Origin: Agarophyton chilense
Taxonomy: Eukaryota > Rhodophyta > Florideophyceae > Gracilariales > Gracilariaceae
DNA: 64,000 bases
Assembly: GCA_030374765.1 (NCBI GenBank)
Contig: JARGXX010000098.1
Location: 930,001 to 994,000, forward strand
Direction: 5' to 3'
The stretch's first letter is position 1; each line of letters opens with the position of its first letter. The translations under genes and the position numbers were made by a program. Positions 41,905-53,480 of this stretch are shown here, in pieces. The notes beneath the pieces were generated by a model, which did no database searches, was not told where the DNA came from, and saw only the letters and a program-made list of their open reading frames with translations.

Positions 41905-43731
41905 ATGGGGGACGCAAGAAGCGTTTATACGCAGTCGGACCGGTGTTCCGGGTACTCATCGTCATCACGAATTCCTCGCTGCACGACCAACTCTTACAGT
42001 TCTCAACAGCATTCTGTTCCTCACCACTCTTCAGCTCGATCTCTCGCGATGGATCCGAACGCCGGGTCCAACCCGTTTCAGCCCTCCTCTGAGGATGTGC
42101 CTTCTGGGGCTCCGTCAAACACTGCTGGTTCTGCGTCGCAGCCTACTGCTAAACTCGGTCCATACCGTTCGTTCCCCACCCCGTACACCGGATTCCGGTC
42201 GGTACCGTTACCTCAGCCAACCGTGGCTCCGATGCCGAACGCGGCTTACGTCGCCTCTGCGGGTGTGATTCGAGCTCCTTCTCGTCATGCTCAGCGGAGC
42301 TACCCGCACCCTGCGGATTTCTATGGACGAGATCCTTTCGACAACGTTGAACTTTTCGCGCAAGCGCCCTGGTTTGATCCAGTTGCTATCCGCGATGACA
42401 CGTTGATACAACAGTATGTACACGGTAGGTACTTCCCTGACGGTATTCCGGAACACGCGATTTATAGCGACGACTGGGCGAGCCATATTGCTTTGCCAGA
42501 CAACTCGATTGCGCGATATTCAACGGAAACCTTGTCCGAAGCCCGTACGTGGTTCACCAAGCTGATTTACCAGCGTCTTCACCGATTTATCAGTACGGTT
42601 CTCCTCCCGCAGGACTGGGAACTAGATACCTGGAAAGCCCGTACCGACGGTGAAGGTTACTCGTATATCGAGACACTCGTTGAAGTCGATGTTAGCGGTT
42701 GGCGCGGTGTGCGCGGTGTGCGTGATGCAGCTCTCTGCTTTCAGCAACCTCTTCTCCGTGAGGAGTTCCGCTTCCTTCGAAAGTGTGACATTCCCTATTG
42801 GGATTATCCCCGTTGGGAACGTCGTACTCGATCACGCTTGGGCTATTTGGTGCCGTATCAAATGATCGAGATTGACTGCATCCGGCGGAACGCGCGCTTC
42901 GGGCGCTACATCGGTATTCCGGAGCATTGGGCGGCGATCGAGAGTCCTCGTGGTTGCCCTGTGGAGCTCTCACCGGCGATCTCCTACATCGGGTCCGCGT
43001 TGGTTAACGACCCGTTCTCGGGATATTGGACGGTGGTTTATACCTAATTTATCGCCAAGACGGCCGTCTTCATCCTGTGGGATGCTTATTATACCTTTAG
43101 AGTTTGGTACATGTCGCCCAGAGCGCGAAAGTATGCGAGAAAACTCGATATTTCCCTTGTCCTGGGATCCCGTGCGAACCATGCCGACTTCCTCCATCTT
43201 GAAGATGTAATCGACAGTGTCGACTGGTCTGGCGTGCCAGCTGATCAATCCGCTCGCGGAACCCGTGCAAGACACTACGACCATTCTCCTGGGCGAACAG
43301 CAAGTGCTGGAGATTTCGTTTGGTACGACCCCTGGACGCGCCAGTTGATCACGTCCGAGCAGGCTCGCTTTCTTCGGTAGAACCGGCGTGACATGCCACC
43401 GAACCAGCTTACTGGATACGTGTACGATGCTACTCCATCCGAGAACGGAGAGAAACCGTATGAGGAAGCGCCGGGATCTGAGGCTGAACTCGGTTACGAG
43501 GACGAGCTAGAGCTCGCAGGCGTAGCGACTTCCGTCGATCAATCTGCAGCGGCGGGAGTTGCTCAAGAGTACTCTCATGGGTTTACCCAACAACCGAGTG
43601 CAGTGCCGGTCGAAGATCCAGGCTTGGATCCGCTGAGGCAGTTCCTCTTAGATGCAGGCTTTCCCGTGGACCAAGTTGAGGGTGATCGCGCACAGCTTCT
43701 TGCGAACCTGCGTGCTCGCACGTCTCTTTGA
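41905..43731 (+). pseudogene. Antisense accessory ORF of element 2 (aORF)
   Basis: It starts at ATG 41905 (ACCATGG context), 25 bp after the LTR; ATG 42049 is an alternative. It keeps one frame for 609 codons with two stops, at 43045-43047 and 43378-43380. The blocks match elements 1 and 3: APWFDPVAIRDDTLIQQYV, YQRLHRF, LLREEFRFLRK, RRTRSRLGYLVPYQ, SPRGCPVELSPAISYIGS, DPFSGYW, LWDAYYTFRVWYMSPRAR, SPGR and GDFVWYDPW. An acidic region and a terminal helix LRQFLLDAGF follow. AATAAA follows at 43784. Transcription from the LTR into this ORF is plausible. The function is unknown. Confidence 0.78.
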
Positions 43732-43783
43732 TAATCCTATAAAAGACTCCTAGTCAACACCCTTGCGGTGATATCTTGATACC

Positions 43784-43789
43784 AATAAA
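43784..43789 (+). terminator. Polyadenylation signal after the element 2 antisense ORF
   Basis: AATAAA lies 53 bp after the stop at 43731, on the antisense-ORF strand, just before the pyrimidine-rich tract. Confidence 0.45.
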
Positions 43790-44002
43790 CTCTGGTGACT
43801 TCGTGTCTTCACGTTCCCTTCTTTTCTTCTAGTCTTCATCTCTCCTCGCTTCTCGAGTTCTTAACTTCTTCTTCTCGCTTCTCGAGTTCTTCCTAGGTGA
43901 TAATCAGTAAATGTCCTGTGCTTGCGTGTTTTCACTTTTCCTTTTCATGATTTTTTGTATTCTTCTGGCCTTTCGAGTTTTTACTACCTTTGTAGCCCAT
44001 AC
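43790..44002 (-). other. Purine-rich (- strand) tract between pol and the antisense ORF, element 2
   Basis: The + strand is rich in CTTCTT-like sequence from about 43797 to 43990, so the sense strand of element 2 is purine-rich. The location matches the tracts in elements 1 and 3. Confidence 0.5.
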
Positions 44003-47000
44003 TTAGAAGGGGGATGTGCCCATGAGCCCGACTATCGAGGAGTCGATCTCCCTGGAGAGTGGTAATCGAATGCGTCGATGATATCGCACGAGTTTCCAAT
44101 GGGGGATATGAGCTATAGGTTCCCACGTATCCGCTTCTGGAGGAAAACCGTACCAACGGACTCGGTACAGTAATTCTCTGGTATCTTCATGTTCGCCATG
44201 TTCACATATGTGATCCATAACATATTCCTGGGCGTTTCCCAATGCTTTCGCTGTTGGCGCGAGACTCCTGTTGACAGGTTTGAAATGCCTTAGGGCTGAC
44301 CCAAGCTTCTCTATGTTAGCAGCCTCCGCGTCGCTAAGCGTTCGCTCGTCGACTAACTGTCGTTCTGCCCGCAGGGGCAGTTTACTCATTCCTTGAGAAC
44401 CTTTCTCAGATAAAGAGCTATCCTGTTTTCCAGGTTCCATAGAAGCGTACTTCTTGCTACTTCTCAATTCCATTCGTGGATGAAATTCCTTCAGTTTATC
44501 CGATTCTGGTTGCTGTTGGGTGGATGATGGTGCTTGCACCACGACAGGAGGCGATACCTCTTCTTCTTCCTGCCCACGAGGGAGTGGAGCCGATATCGGC
44601 GGAACAGCGAGTGGCGCTACACCTGACGGTTCAGCCTGAAGCGGCAACGGCGCGTGTTCGCGTGCACTCGTTTCCAAGTCCTTGAGGCCAAATTAAAAAA
44701 CATATTTCCTGCTTTCAGGTTCCATTTCTGTACTTACGGGTGTGTGCGTGCCACGGGGCATATCCCGATATTTCGGAAGCTGTCCTTGATTGTCGTACGC
44801 AACCGCAGGCGGTGGGAGATCAGGAGCTTTCTCCTCCGCTCGAGCCATTGGTGGCGTTTCACTCTCCCCAGAGTCACTTGGGCTTTTGCCTTGACGTTCC
44901 GTTGCACTTGCCTCCTAAGTTCTACCAGATACCTAAACTTCCAATTGCGGGTCAGGCGCGACTTCAACACGATCGCGCGATACACGTTCAACGTCCTCAC
45001 CGGTCTTGATGACCTCTGTATGTTCATCAAGGTCCACCACTTTGAAGGGTCTAGCCGCTATCGGCAACAACTTATGACGAGATTCTTCTTGTTTGTCCGG
45101 TCTTTCAACTGGCACGAAGACCTGACCTCCTACTCGGATTGCCGGGTTTCCTCTTCGCCTTCTGGCGTCATAGTTTCGCTTATAGCGAGCTTGCTTTTTC
45201 GATAACTCTTTAGCGGCTTTTTCCGCTCTGGCCTTCAGGTCATTCCTCCATTTCAGATGGTACTTAGCCGGGGTCGGCGCGTCCAATTCTGTCTCGTCGT
45301 CCAGCGCAACCGGTAAAGCCGGAGGGTTACGTGAGAGCACGAGGTCGAATGGTGCCGTCTTTGTAGAGGTATGCACTTTCGTATTGTACGCGTAGCACAG
45401 AGTATCTGTAAACATGTCCCATTCTTTCGGGTGGTCCGCGATGTAGTGTCGTAATGCTGCTATCAGCGTGCGGTTGAAACGCTCCACCTGACCGTTGCAT
45501 TGCGGATGATAGGTCGTGGTAAACACGTTTCGAATTCCCATAATGCGGCAAACATTCTGGAAGAACTTCGCAACGAATTGCTTCCCATTATCTGATAACA
45601 GAACTTCTGGTGGTCCGTATATAAATACCCAGTGTTTGATAAAAGCCTGTGCCATTACGGTTGCGGTTATCCACTTCAGCGGCACAGTCCGCACTAGCTT
45701 CGAGAAGCGGTCGGTGATTACCAATAGGTAGCGATACCCTCGCCTTGAGCGATTCAATTCCCCTAGGATGTCGATACCGACGTATTGTAAAGGCGCCTGG
45801 AATAACTTCATCGGTTTCCGCTTCCTGTAAAGCTTCACGCGATTCTTCGCACATGTTGTACATAACCTCACTGTAGCATGGCAGTCCATTGCCAAAGTAG
45901 GCCAGTAAAAATCTCTTCTTAGATTCATGAACAACTTCGTTCCTCCTGGATGACTAGACAATCTGCTGTAGTGTGCGAGATGGAATACTCGACTGTTCAA
46001 GGCGTGTGGAATCACGATTTGATCATGCTTTTAGACATGTCTTAACAGTATTCCTCGTGAATCGAGTGAAAAGGGGAGCTCCTCCCCCCCGTTAAGACGA
46101 GAGCGTATCGACGCACAAAACGTATCGGCGTGTTGCTCATTGAGGAGCTCAGCGCACGAGATTCGCTCGAGTTGAACTGAAGGGTCAGTGTCTGCTAATG
46201 CAAGGAAAGGGTCTGCATCCGAATAATCATCAAGGGTCTCTTGTTCCTCTTCTTCAAAAGATGGTGAATGGATTTCCATGTAGAAGCAATATATCTCTTC
46301 ATCGATTTCGCCTTGGGTTTCGCCCAGTGTTTTGAGTCGCGATAGCGAGTCAGCTTGGACATTGGCCAATCCCTTCTTATACTTCACTTCGAAATCGAAT
46401 TCAGAAAGGCGTAAGCGCCATCGTGTGAGACGACCAGACGGGTCTGTAATGGACAGTAACCATCGTAGAGACGAATGATCCATGTTGACGGTAAAACGTT
46501 CTCCATGGAGATACGGTCGCAATGTGGTTAGAGCCCAAACAACTGCATGGCATTCCTTTTCTGAAACTGAATACTTCTTCTCAGCTGCGTTCAGCGATCT
46601 TGACCAGTAACCAATGGGTTTGCGTTCACCATCAGGGTGTGTTTGAAAAAGGGCACATCGTACTTGGTACTTGCTAGAGTCGGTATCCACTGAGTATGGC
46701 AGGTTGGGGATGGGCAGCGCCAAGACTGGGGCTGTAATAATCTTTGTCTTCAGCGTGTCGAACGCTTCCGCTTCAGCTTGTCTGAATTGTTCCAGCTGTA
46801 CTGGTTGTCCTTTACGCGGCTTTGCGTTGAGCAGTGCCGCTATATGCGAGTATCGTGACACGAATCGTTGGTAGACGTTGAAAAAGCCGAGGAAAGAACG
46901 CAATTGCTTCTGTGTCGACGGAGGTTGTACTTCGCGGAGAGCCGCTGTTTGTGCCTCTTGAATGGCAAGCTGTCCCGGTTTGATCACATGTCCTAAGTAC

Positions 47001-48810
47001 CAGACGGTGCCAGCAAACCATTCGCATTTCTTGAACTTCAAGGTGATACCTGCGCTCTCTAGTGGTTTGAGGATCTCCTCGACATGCCGTAAATGGCTTT
47101 CCACATCCTGGGAAAAAATGATCACATCGTCCAAATAGACTAAACAAGTCTTCCACTTGTATCTTTAGAGCAAGATGTCCAGAGTACGCTGGAAAGTAGC
47201 CGGTGCATTCGTTAAGCCAAAAAGCATCCTTTTGAAACGGTGGAGACCGGCGTGACACGCAAATGCGGTTTTGTCTTGGTCTTCTTCCGCTACAGGCACC
47301 TGCCAATAGCCAGAGTTGGCGTCCAACGTGGTGAACACGTTCGCTTCTCCTAAGCTGTGAATACATTCGTCCACTCGAGGCAACGGGTATGTATCTCGAA
47401 CTGTAACTGCGTTCAGTTTTCGATAATCGATACAGAATCGCAAAGAACCATCAGGTTTTGGAACCAGCACCACTGGTGAGGCCCAAGCAGTTTGAGCTGC
47501 TTCGATTATTCCTTCTTCCCGCATTTTGCTGACATTCTCCTCCTCGATTTGAAGAGTTCGCGGACCCGTTCTGTAGGGTGGTTGGGAGATGGGTCGTGAC
47601 CCTGGGACCGAATCAATGTGGTCTTCCGTAGCGGAGATCTCTTCTAGTTTTCCACTCCACATGGATGTATACTTCTTCAGCATAGACCTGATCTTCGTTC
47701 TGTAGTGTTCCGACACATGTGCTAAGTCTAGCTCATCGACCAGGCTCTCTGGATCCTTTGCCATTTGCAATTGGTCTCCAGACGGCGTTTGCAGTTCTTC
47801 ATCTGTGTCACCGACATGGGTTTATTCCAATACTTCTGCAATAGAAATATGAGTATGGACCACCACTGTGGGATGAGGCAAAGCTGTTGCAACAACCTGA
47901 TTCTTCGGTCTCTGATAATCGATATCGGTGAAGTTACTCACTAGTATCCAAAAGGGGCTACCAGGATCAACGTGAACAATGCCATTAGCGACTAGCAATC
48001 CACAGGATTCGTACATCCGAGTATTCGGTTGAACTACCACAAGTCCGTGTCGTTCTGTTCTTACTTGAACCCAAGTTTGGGTTTGCGCCTTCAGCATGGC
48101 ACTCTTCGCTACTCGAATCCTCGGCGAGACACGTCCTCGGGATTTCCCGTATTCCATAGACGGTGGAAGTGGAGGTGCTTCAGAGCAACGACGCATTGGC
48201 TTGCGAACAATTGGTACCATTGATCCATCATCTAGTTCCACTAGTTTTCTTCGCGGGCGAATGGCTTCGACAAACTTGTTGCAATAATCACATTCCAGTA
48301 CCACTGGTGCAGCTAACGTCTTACAGACGATGAAGTCGAATAGGACTATAAAGCGTCCCAAACGCACCACGAGTCGAACTGTTCCCAGTGTCTTCACAGG
48401 ATTTTTGTTGGCATCCCGGATGTCCGGTAAAGGACCGTATCGAATACGTTCTAAGTCAGCAGGAGCGAGCTCCGATTCCCGTATAAAGTTCGGACCAGCA
48501 CCTGTGTCCAGGATAATCAATCGACGAGATAACAGATTCCTGTCAGAGCCAATATCGGCATAGACCTTATAGTTTCTTTTAGACATTACCATGAGGTAAC
48601 TTTCCCGTTTTGACGGACAAGTATAACGTCTCCAAGGACGATGTAACTCACAGTCAAACTGTACTAGCTTTCCGTCCGGCGGATTGATTCTGTACGGCGG
48701 AAATTTGGGAGGCCTCAAGAGAATCTTGGCCTTCTAAGCGCGGGGGCAGGGAGGCGAGCTCTCCCTGGTCAGCACTACGGGATCGACTAGTGCCGACCCC
48801 ATAGGGGCTC
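44003..48810 (-). pseudogene. pol: pol of element 2: protease, RT, RNase H, integrase, chromodomain
   Basis: A single frame, -1 relative to gag, runs through all domains with stops at 48734-48736, 47822-47824, 47165-47167, 46031-46033 and 44933-44935. No frameshift was found. Protease: ILDTGAGPN near 48500. RT: CIDYRKLNAV near 47425 and YLDDVIIF near 47125. RNase H: VDTDSS near 46685, NVQADSLSRL near 46350. Integrase: H2C2 finger near 45850-45980, IDILGEL, LLSDNGKQF near 45590 and NGQVERFN near 45485. Chromodomain near 44080-44230: EYVMDHICEHGEHEDTRELL, YRVRWYGFPPEADTWEPIAH. Apart from the stops the domains look complete. Confidence 0.92.
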
Positions 48811-48826
48811 CCTCACTTAGTTTTCC
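48797..48826 (-). promoter_or_regulatory. Candidate -1 frameshift site of element 2
   Basis: On the - strand, CCG GAA AAC TAA ends gag, and CCCC-tat-GGGG forms a tight hairpin 12 nt after the AAC. The pol frame read from here begins GKLSEG, compared with EKLNLG in element 1 and GKRLEG in element 4. Confidence 0.5.
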
Positions 48827-50991
48827 GGTTGCACCGGCTCATTCGCCTCAAAGGCGCCTCTTCTTACTGGGGTTCCGGGTTGTAACACTTCAGCATTCTG
48901 AGCAACCCGCTTGTCCGTCCGGCGCATTGGTATCTGAGAAAACCAACTTTTGGCTTTCCAATACATGCCTGCCGGTACGCGGCTCCTTCCCTCTTCTGAG
49001 AGTGCTTCATAATTCGTCATGATACGACTCAGATCCTTTGCAGGAAGCGTGCATTCTGCACTCAAACGGTGTGTTCCATAACATGAATAACACATCAAAC
49101 CGTCATGACGGTTGGTCAACATAGGTTGTGAACTGTATGTCGTGCGAGTATCCACCCATCCGTGTTTCCCGTTCTTAAAACCTCCTTGTGGAGGCACCGT
49201 ATAAGGACGGTACATAGGGCGACGGCCCTCCATAGCCATTAGGGCTTCCTCGTCCTGAGACTTCGAGTGTGGGAGATCCACTGTAGGTACAGAAGAGTCC
49301 GTAAATTCCATTAAATGGACCGCCTCCTCATGCGACTCACTCCCTTTGGGTGCCAACGACGAATCTCGCGAGTGCACTGGAGATTCCAGAAGTAGCAGTT
49401 TACTGCGCTGATTAACTCGGGCTGAGATCTTCTCCTTACCCATTGAGGTTCCAAAAGCCACTGAACGACGGGGGCTACCACGCGCTCTGGCCGCGTCTCC
49501 TTCAGCTTTCGCAAACTGAACTAACTCCAAAAAGGAGACTCTTCCATGCTTCTCTCGATATCGCGCTACCAACGACTTGATGCTCGGGTCCAGCCCGTCG
49601 ATGTACAAGGTAATCTTGTCCTCCGTCGAGTGGACGTTTCCACAGCGGACTGAAGCTTTGGTAAGCCTTGAGCTGTACTCAGCTTCGCCCTCCTCAGGCT
49701 TTTGGGTCACATCCCTTAGGTCCAGGATCTCCTGACGTATCGCGTTTGAAGTCGCGTAACTGCGCAGCAAATACTGCACTGCCTCTGGCCATGAGATAAT
49801 GCCGCCTTCATCGGCTGTCACTGATCCGCATACGGAACGATATTGCTCTAAAGCAAAACCCTTCAGGAAGTGTGGTAAAGACACAAATGCCTGTGGTTCA
49901 CTCATATCTACAGTGTCTGCTTCGGCAACGAGTCGAGTGAGAAACTCGATAACGAGAATGGGGGTTTTCCCATCAAATGTTACATCATTGAGGCCGATCT
50001 TCATTCGTTCGATGTGATCCTTCACCTTCGCGGTTTCGCGCCCTGAGCGCTTCTTTCTCTCCACCTTCAGACGGTAGTACCTCTAATTCAGGACCTTTTG
50101 ATAAAGCGGATTCGTGCACGGGAGCATCTTCAATCCTCTGTAAGGTGAGCCTTTTTTTCTCATTAACCACGAAGACGTGTTCTTCTTCCGAGACCGGGGC
50201 CTTTGATGACCATCATCACTGTCGTCGTCATCTGACGTATCTGAATCATCAGAATCATCAGTACTGGAACTGAGGCCCTCCGAACTTGACGATTCATCAC
50301 TCGAATCACGTGCGGACTTCCGCTTCTTACGTCGTGACTTCGACCTCTTCGAACGAGCTTCCTCCAAAGGAGATCCTTCCTCTTCCAGCACGACTGGTTT
50401 AGCAGCAGTCTGTGCATGAACTGCCGCCTCCAGGCGTTGAACTGCCGCCTCCAGGCGTTCTAAACGAAGGTTAACTCGAGTGAGGACGTCCTCTACATCC
50501 ACGGTTAAGCCGGGTAGCGCATCGGGCGTATTCCCGTACCTCTCCAGTAAATGGTTCAAATCCACACGTAGTGTTTTCACTGATGTAGAGACCTGCTTCT
50601 CATCGTCTTGACGAACGAGTGCTTGGTGCGCACTGCGTAATTTTTCGACATCAGCGATATGAGCAGCGATCTGCAATTCAAACGCAACCATGCGCACACG
50701 CGAAGCGCTTGACTCAGACTTGAGACGACGCACTTCCCTGTGCAAATCATCCTCTTCTTGAGGTCCGACGACCCCAGGGTCAACTACGGCTTCTGTGGTG
50801 GGCGTGACTGCCGCTTCCACAGGGGCCGGTACATCCGAGAGATCTCGTTCATCATTCACCGAGCGTGAGCGCGACATCGCTTGACGATACAGCCGCTCTC
50901 TGGCTTCAACAGATGAGGCGAGCCTCGGTTTCGGGGGTGGTCCCGCAGGACCGGGTCGACCAGTACTCGACTGGCTTCGGGTCTTCGGCAT
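48817..50991 (-). pseudogene. gag: gag of element 2
   Basis: It starts at ATG 50991 (MPKTRSQSST) and is interrupted once, by TAG 50083-50085, which replaces the Tyr-type position of NPLYRKLLSYRFYRL in element 1. The N-terminal third is Pro-rich, then a long helical, coiled-coil-like stretch (about residues 80-190), then an acidic serine run. The capsid-like middle aligns with element 1. The knuckle CYSCYGTHRLSAEC has spacing CX2CX3HX5C instead of CX2CX4HX4C. The ORF ends QPEN-stop. Confidence 0.85.
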
Positions 50992-51191
50992 CCTAGACCA
51001 AACCGGAGTCGAGGTGCTAACCAAATGGTGTCTTCGACATCTCGACCACTTGTTCAACCACGATGAATTCTGCAATTGCCGGAGGTGGTTCGATATACAA
51101 TAACTGTAGTGATTCCACTTCTTTCAAGTATCGATATCGATTCCACGTTCCAGGAACGAATTGTTTAGTGCAGCTGACCACAGTGGTTCTA

Positions 51192-51204
51192 CGTCGGGAG
51201 ACCA
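51192..51204 (-). promoter_or_regulatory. Primer-binding site of element 2
   Basis: On the - strand TGGTCTCCCGACG lies 2 nt after the 5' LTR. It fits a tRNA 3' end of CGTCGGGAGACCA, so the acceptor stem would start with C1:G72, the hallmark of eukaryotic tRNA-Tyr. Confidence 0.75.
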
Positions 51205-51206
51205 CT

Positions 51207-51926
51207 TGTAGTATCCGCTCTAACGGAGAGAGCAGACACCTGCGACAGCGTTTGGACTGCCGATGGGTCGCTTGCGGCGAAGAAAAGGGGGTGGTAGAGC
51301 TACAATACCAGCGAGCTGGAAGTGGGGTGTAAGGCCACTACTCGCCAGCGAGGGTCAACAGTGCAACTGTAAAACGTTGATGGAACGTAGGTACGAGACG
51401 GCTCGTGAAGTGGGTGGGGGCTGACTATCTATTATAGCTCGTCCGGTTCTCCGGTTAAGGAATCCTAAGCGAGGAACAGAATAGTCATGATGCCCATGTT
51501 GTCTCCTTTACTTGGAGTCGGCGCTCACCTCTGGTACAGTACACTATATACTCTATACCAGGGTGAGTGCCCAAATAAATATATAAATAATACCCAGTGG
51601 TCAGCCACTTAGCCAAACCACTGTATGGGTATGGTCCCTAATGGACGTCTAGCTACAAAGGGTAGTAAAGCCCTCCACGTGGATCGCCACTACATACGCC
51701 GTTGCCAATATGGCATTCCCCTAGGAAGGGTCGCAACTATGCGCGCGCCGTGGTAAGCCACTCGACCCATGACGCCACGTGTTCCACTAAGACATTGGCT
51801 TCTAGGCATCCTATGCGGGATGCCGCTTCATATCACAATGCTGATGATAACACTCACTTATGAGTTCCAACAGCGACTTCGCGAAAAACCAACCTATCGG
51901 ATTCCCCGACATACTAGAATACTACA
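51207..51926 (-). repeat. 5' LTR of element 2 (720 bp)
   Basis: It runs from TGTAGTAT to ATACTACA. It has about 50 extra bases near 51704-51753 compared with the 3' LTR and the solo LTR, which accounts for the length difference. The conserved + strand short ORF starts at ATG 51860 and runs out of the LTR into the accessory ORF of element 4. Confidence 0.92.
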
Positions 51927-51931
51927 ACTTA

Positions 51932-52354
51932 GAACGTGACGTGGAAACCACGCTGTTGGTTCCAGTTGTTATGTCTGATCAAGAATCCTTGTGGGAAGAT
52001 CCCTTCGTTCTGCCCGTAGAAGGCGTCAATTCTTCGGTCGAGTCCCCTGTTCTGCTTCCGACCGCTTCTCCTCCTCCATCTCCTTCGGGCGCTGCTCCTC
52101 AGGTTGAACTCTCATATGAGCAGCCCGTCGCCAAAGTGGAAATCCTTCCTATAGAAGTTACTGTGGGAGCCGAGAGTCCTATAGGTGGCGCGATGGCTCA
52201 GATGCCCACTATAGGCGTCGATATCGTTCCGTACTCTCCGTTGCTGCAGTTTCCCGCTTCGGTCAAGGCAGCAGCCGCAGATCTCCATCATGTCTGCCGT
52301 ACATTTGGTATTACTGCATCGATGGACATTACGACAGTTCTGAGTGAAGCTTGA
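51932..52354 (+). pseudogene. Accessory ORF of element 4, C-terminal part
   Basis: It continues, in phase, the frame interrupted at 41213. After excision the junction reads GFDLLS-LERDVETT. The region is acidic and Pro/Ser-rich (LWEDPFVLPVEGVNSS), and ends with a helical VCRRTFG-like segment at VCRTFGITASMDITTVLSEA. This position matches the terminal helix of the element 1-3 antisense ORFs. The stop is at 52352-52354. Confidence 0.55.
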
Positions 52355-52860
52355 TCCTGGGCGCGTCATTCAGCGCGCTACGCCGCGGTTGTCCAATAGG
52401 GTCAGGATCTGACGACCACTATGGTCAATATCCTGCAGCAGAATGCAGAAATGATGTCCCAGAGAGTTACTGCCGACTTGAGTTCCCGGTATGATTGAAA
52501 TTTGAGCGACCAGGAGGCTTCCGATGGTGACGATAGTTCCTCAGGCGAATCTCCGCCGAAGAAGCGAGCTCGTGTCGCTGGTGCCGGTCCAAGTGGTACA
52601 GTATGCTCCTCGGGTGACCCTAATCCCCATTTCGCTACTACAGGTGCCAATGAGCACGAAGGAGTTACTCCTGCGCCACCCAAGTAAGTCCTGTTAGTGT
52701 TCGGATCGCTTTCAAAAACCTTGAGGTCATGGAGAGGTCTGTTAGGCCTTTTATAGTTAATCAAATAATGTAAAGCTTGTGCTTTGCCAAGGTCGCTCCT
52801 GCATCTCAAACGTGCGTGCTGTGGGACAGCGTCTAACCTTGAGAGCGTCTCAGGTCTTTC
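52355..52860 (+). other. Region between accessory ORF and chromodomain of element 4
   Basis: A short frame at 52502-52687 (no ATG start, KKRARVAGAGPSG near its middle) may be a displaced tail of the accessory ORF. No purine-rich tract as strong as in the other elements is visible. Confidence 0.35.
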
Positions 52861-53400
52861 TCAGGTCTCGCCTGAGGACTGACTGTATTCCCTGATGCGG
52901 GCGCTACGGCGAACGGTCGTGTCGGGAGGCGTTTCGAGAGGCATTTTGTTATTATTCGGGCCCATGGTTGCCCCCTCCTGAAGGCTGCGCTCCGTGCTGC
53001 CGATTTTGCGCCAAGAGCGGGCGATAAAATTAGCCGGAGTGGTTTGAGGATCTTGCCAAGTGCCTTTGTCAGGTGTGTAGCCGAACCAGCGGACGCGATA
53101 GCGCATACTTCCATCTTCTCCCTGACCGGCGGAGATGATACCCTCAATCACGTATTCCGATTAGTATTCATTCTCTGGAAGGAGAGTGTAGTATAGTAGT
53201 ACAGAGGGGCGAATCCATCGGAGTCGGTTGGAAGAGATGGATCATCGTCATGGGCATGGGCTATCGAGTTCATGGGGCTAGTAAGGTCCGCAGAAACTGC
53301 CTTAGGGGGTCTGGGGACTTGAGCGTCGACCTGAGGTCGTAGTGATTTCGTTGGGCTAGTGGACTGGGACTTTGGTGTTTTGGGGGAGCTGGGGGCCCGT
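52861..53400 (-). pseudogene. Linker and chromodomain of element 4 pol
   Basis: The - strand frame at 53163-52861 reads EYVIEGIISAGQGEDGSMRY then RVRWFGYTPDKGTW, a chromodomain, followed by a basic tail. The preceding Pro/Ser-rich linker (53405-53148) is in another frame, so a frameshift separates them. Confidence 0.75.
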
Positions 53401-53480
53401 CCCACCCGATAAATCGATACTATGTCCTGCAGGCCATCAATTAGTAACGTAATGGTGTGTTGATTGGCCTTCAGGACTTA

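Larger units (their letters stand above)
41214..51926 (-). mobile_element. Element 2: nearly complete 10.7 kb Ty3/gypsy chromovirus
   Basis: Both LTRs are present with TG...CA ends, a primer-binding site, gag, one continuous pol frame, a chromodomain and an antisense accessory ORF. The flanks are CCTTA (41209-41213) and ACTTA (51927-51931), a 5-bp duplication with one change. Excising the element with one flank rejoins a reading frame of the host sequence. ORFs contain nonsense codons but no evident frameshifts. Confidence 0.92.
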
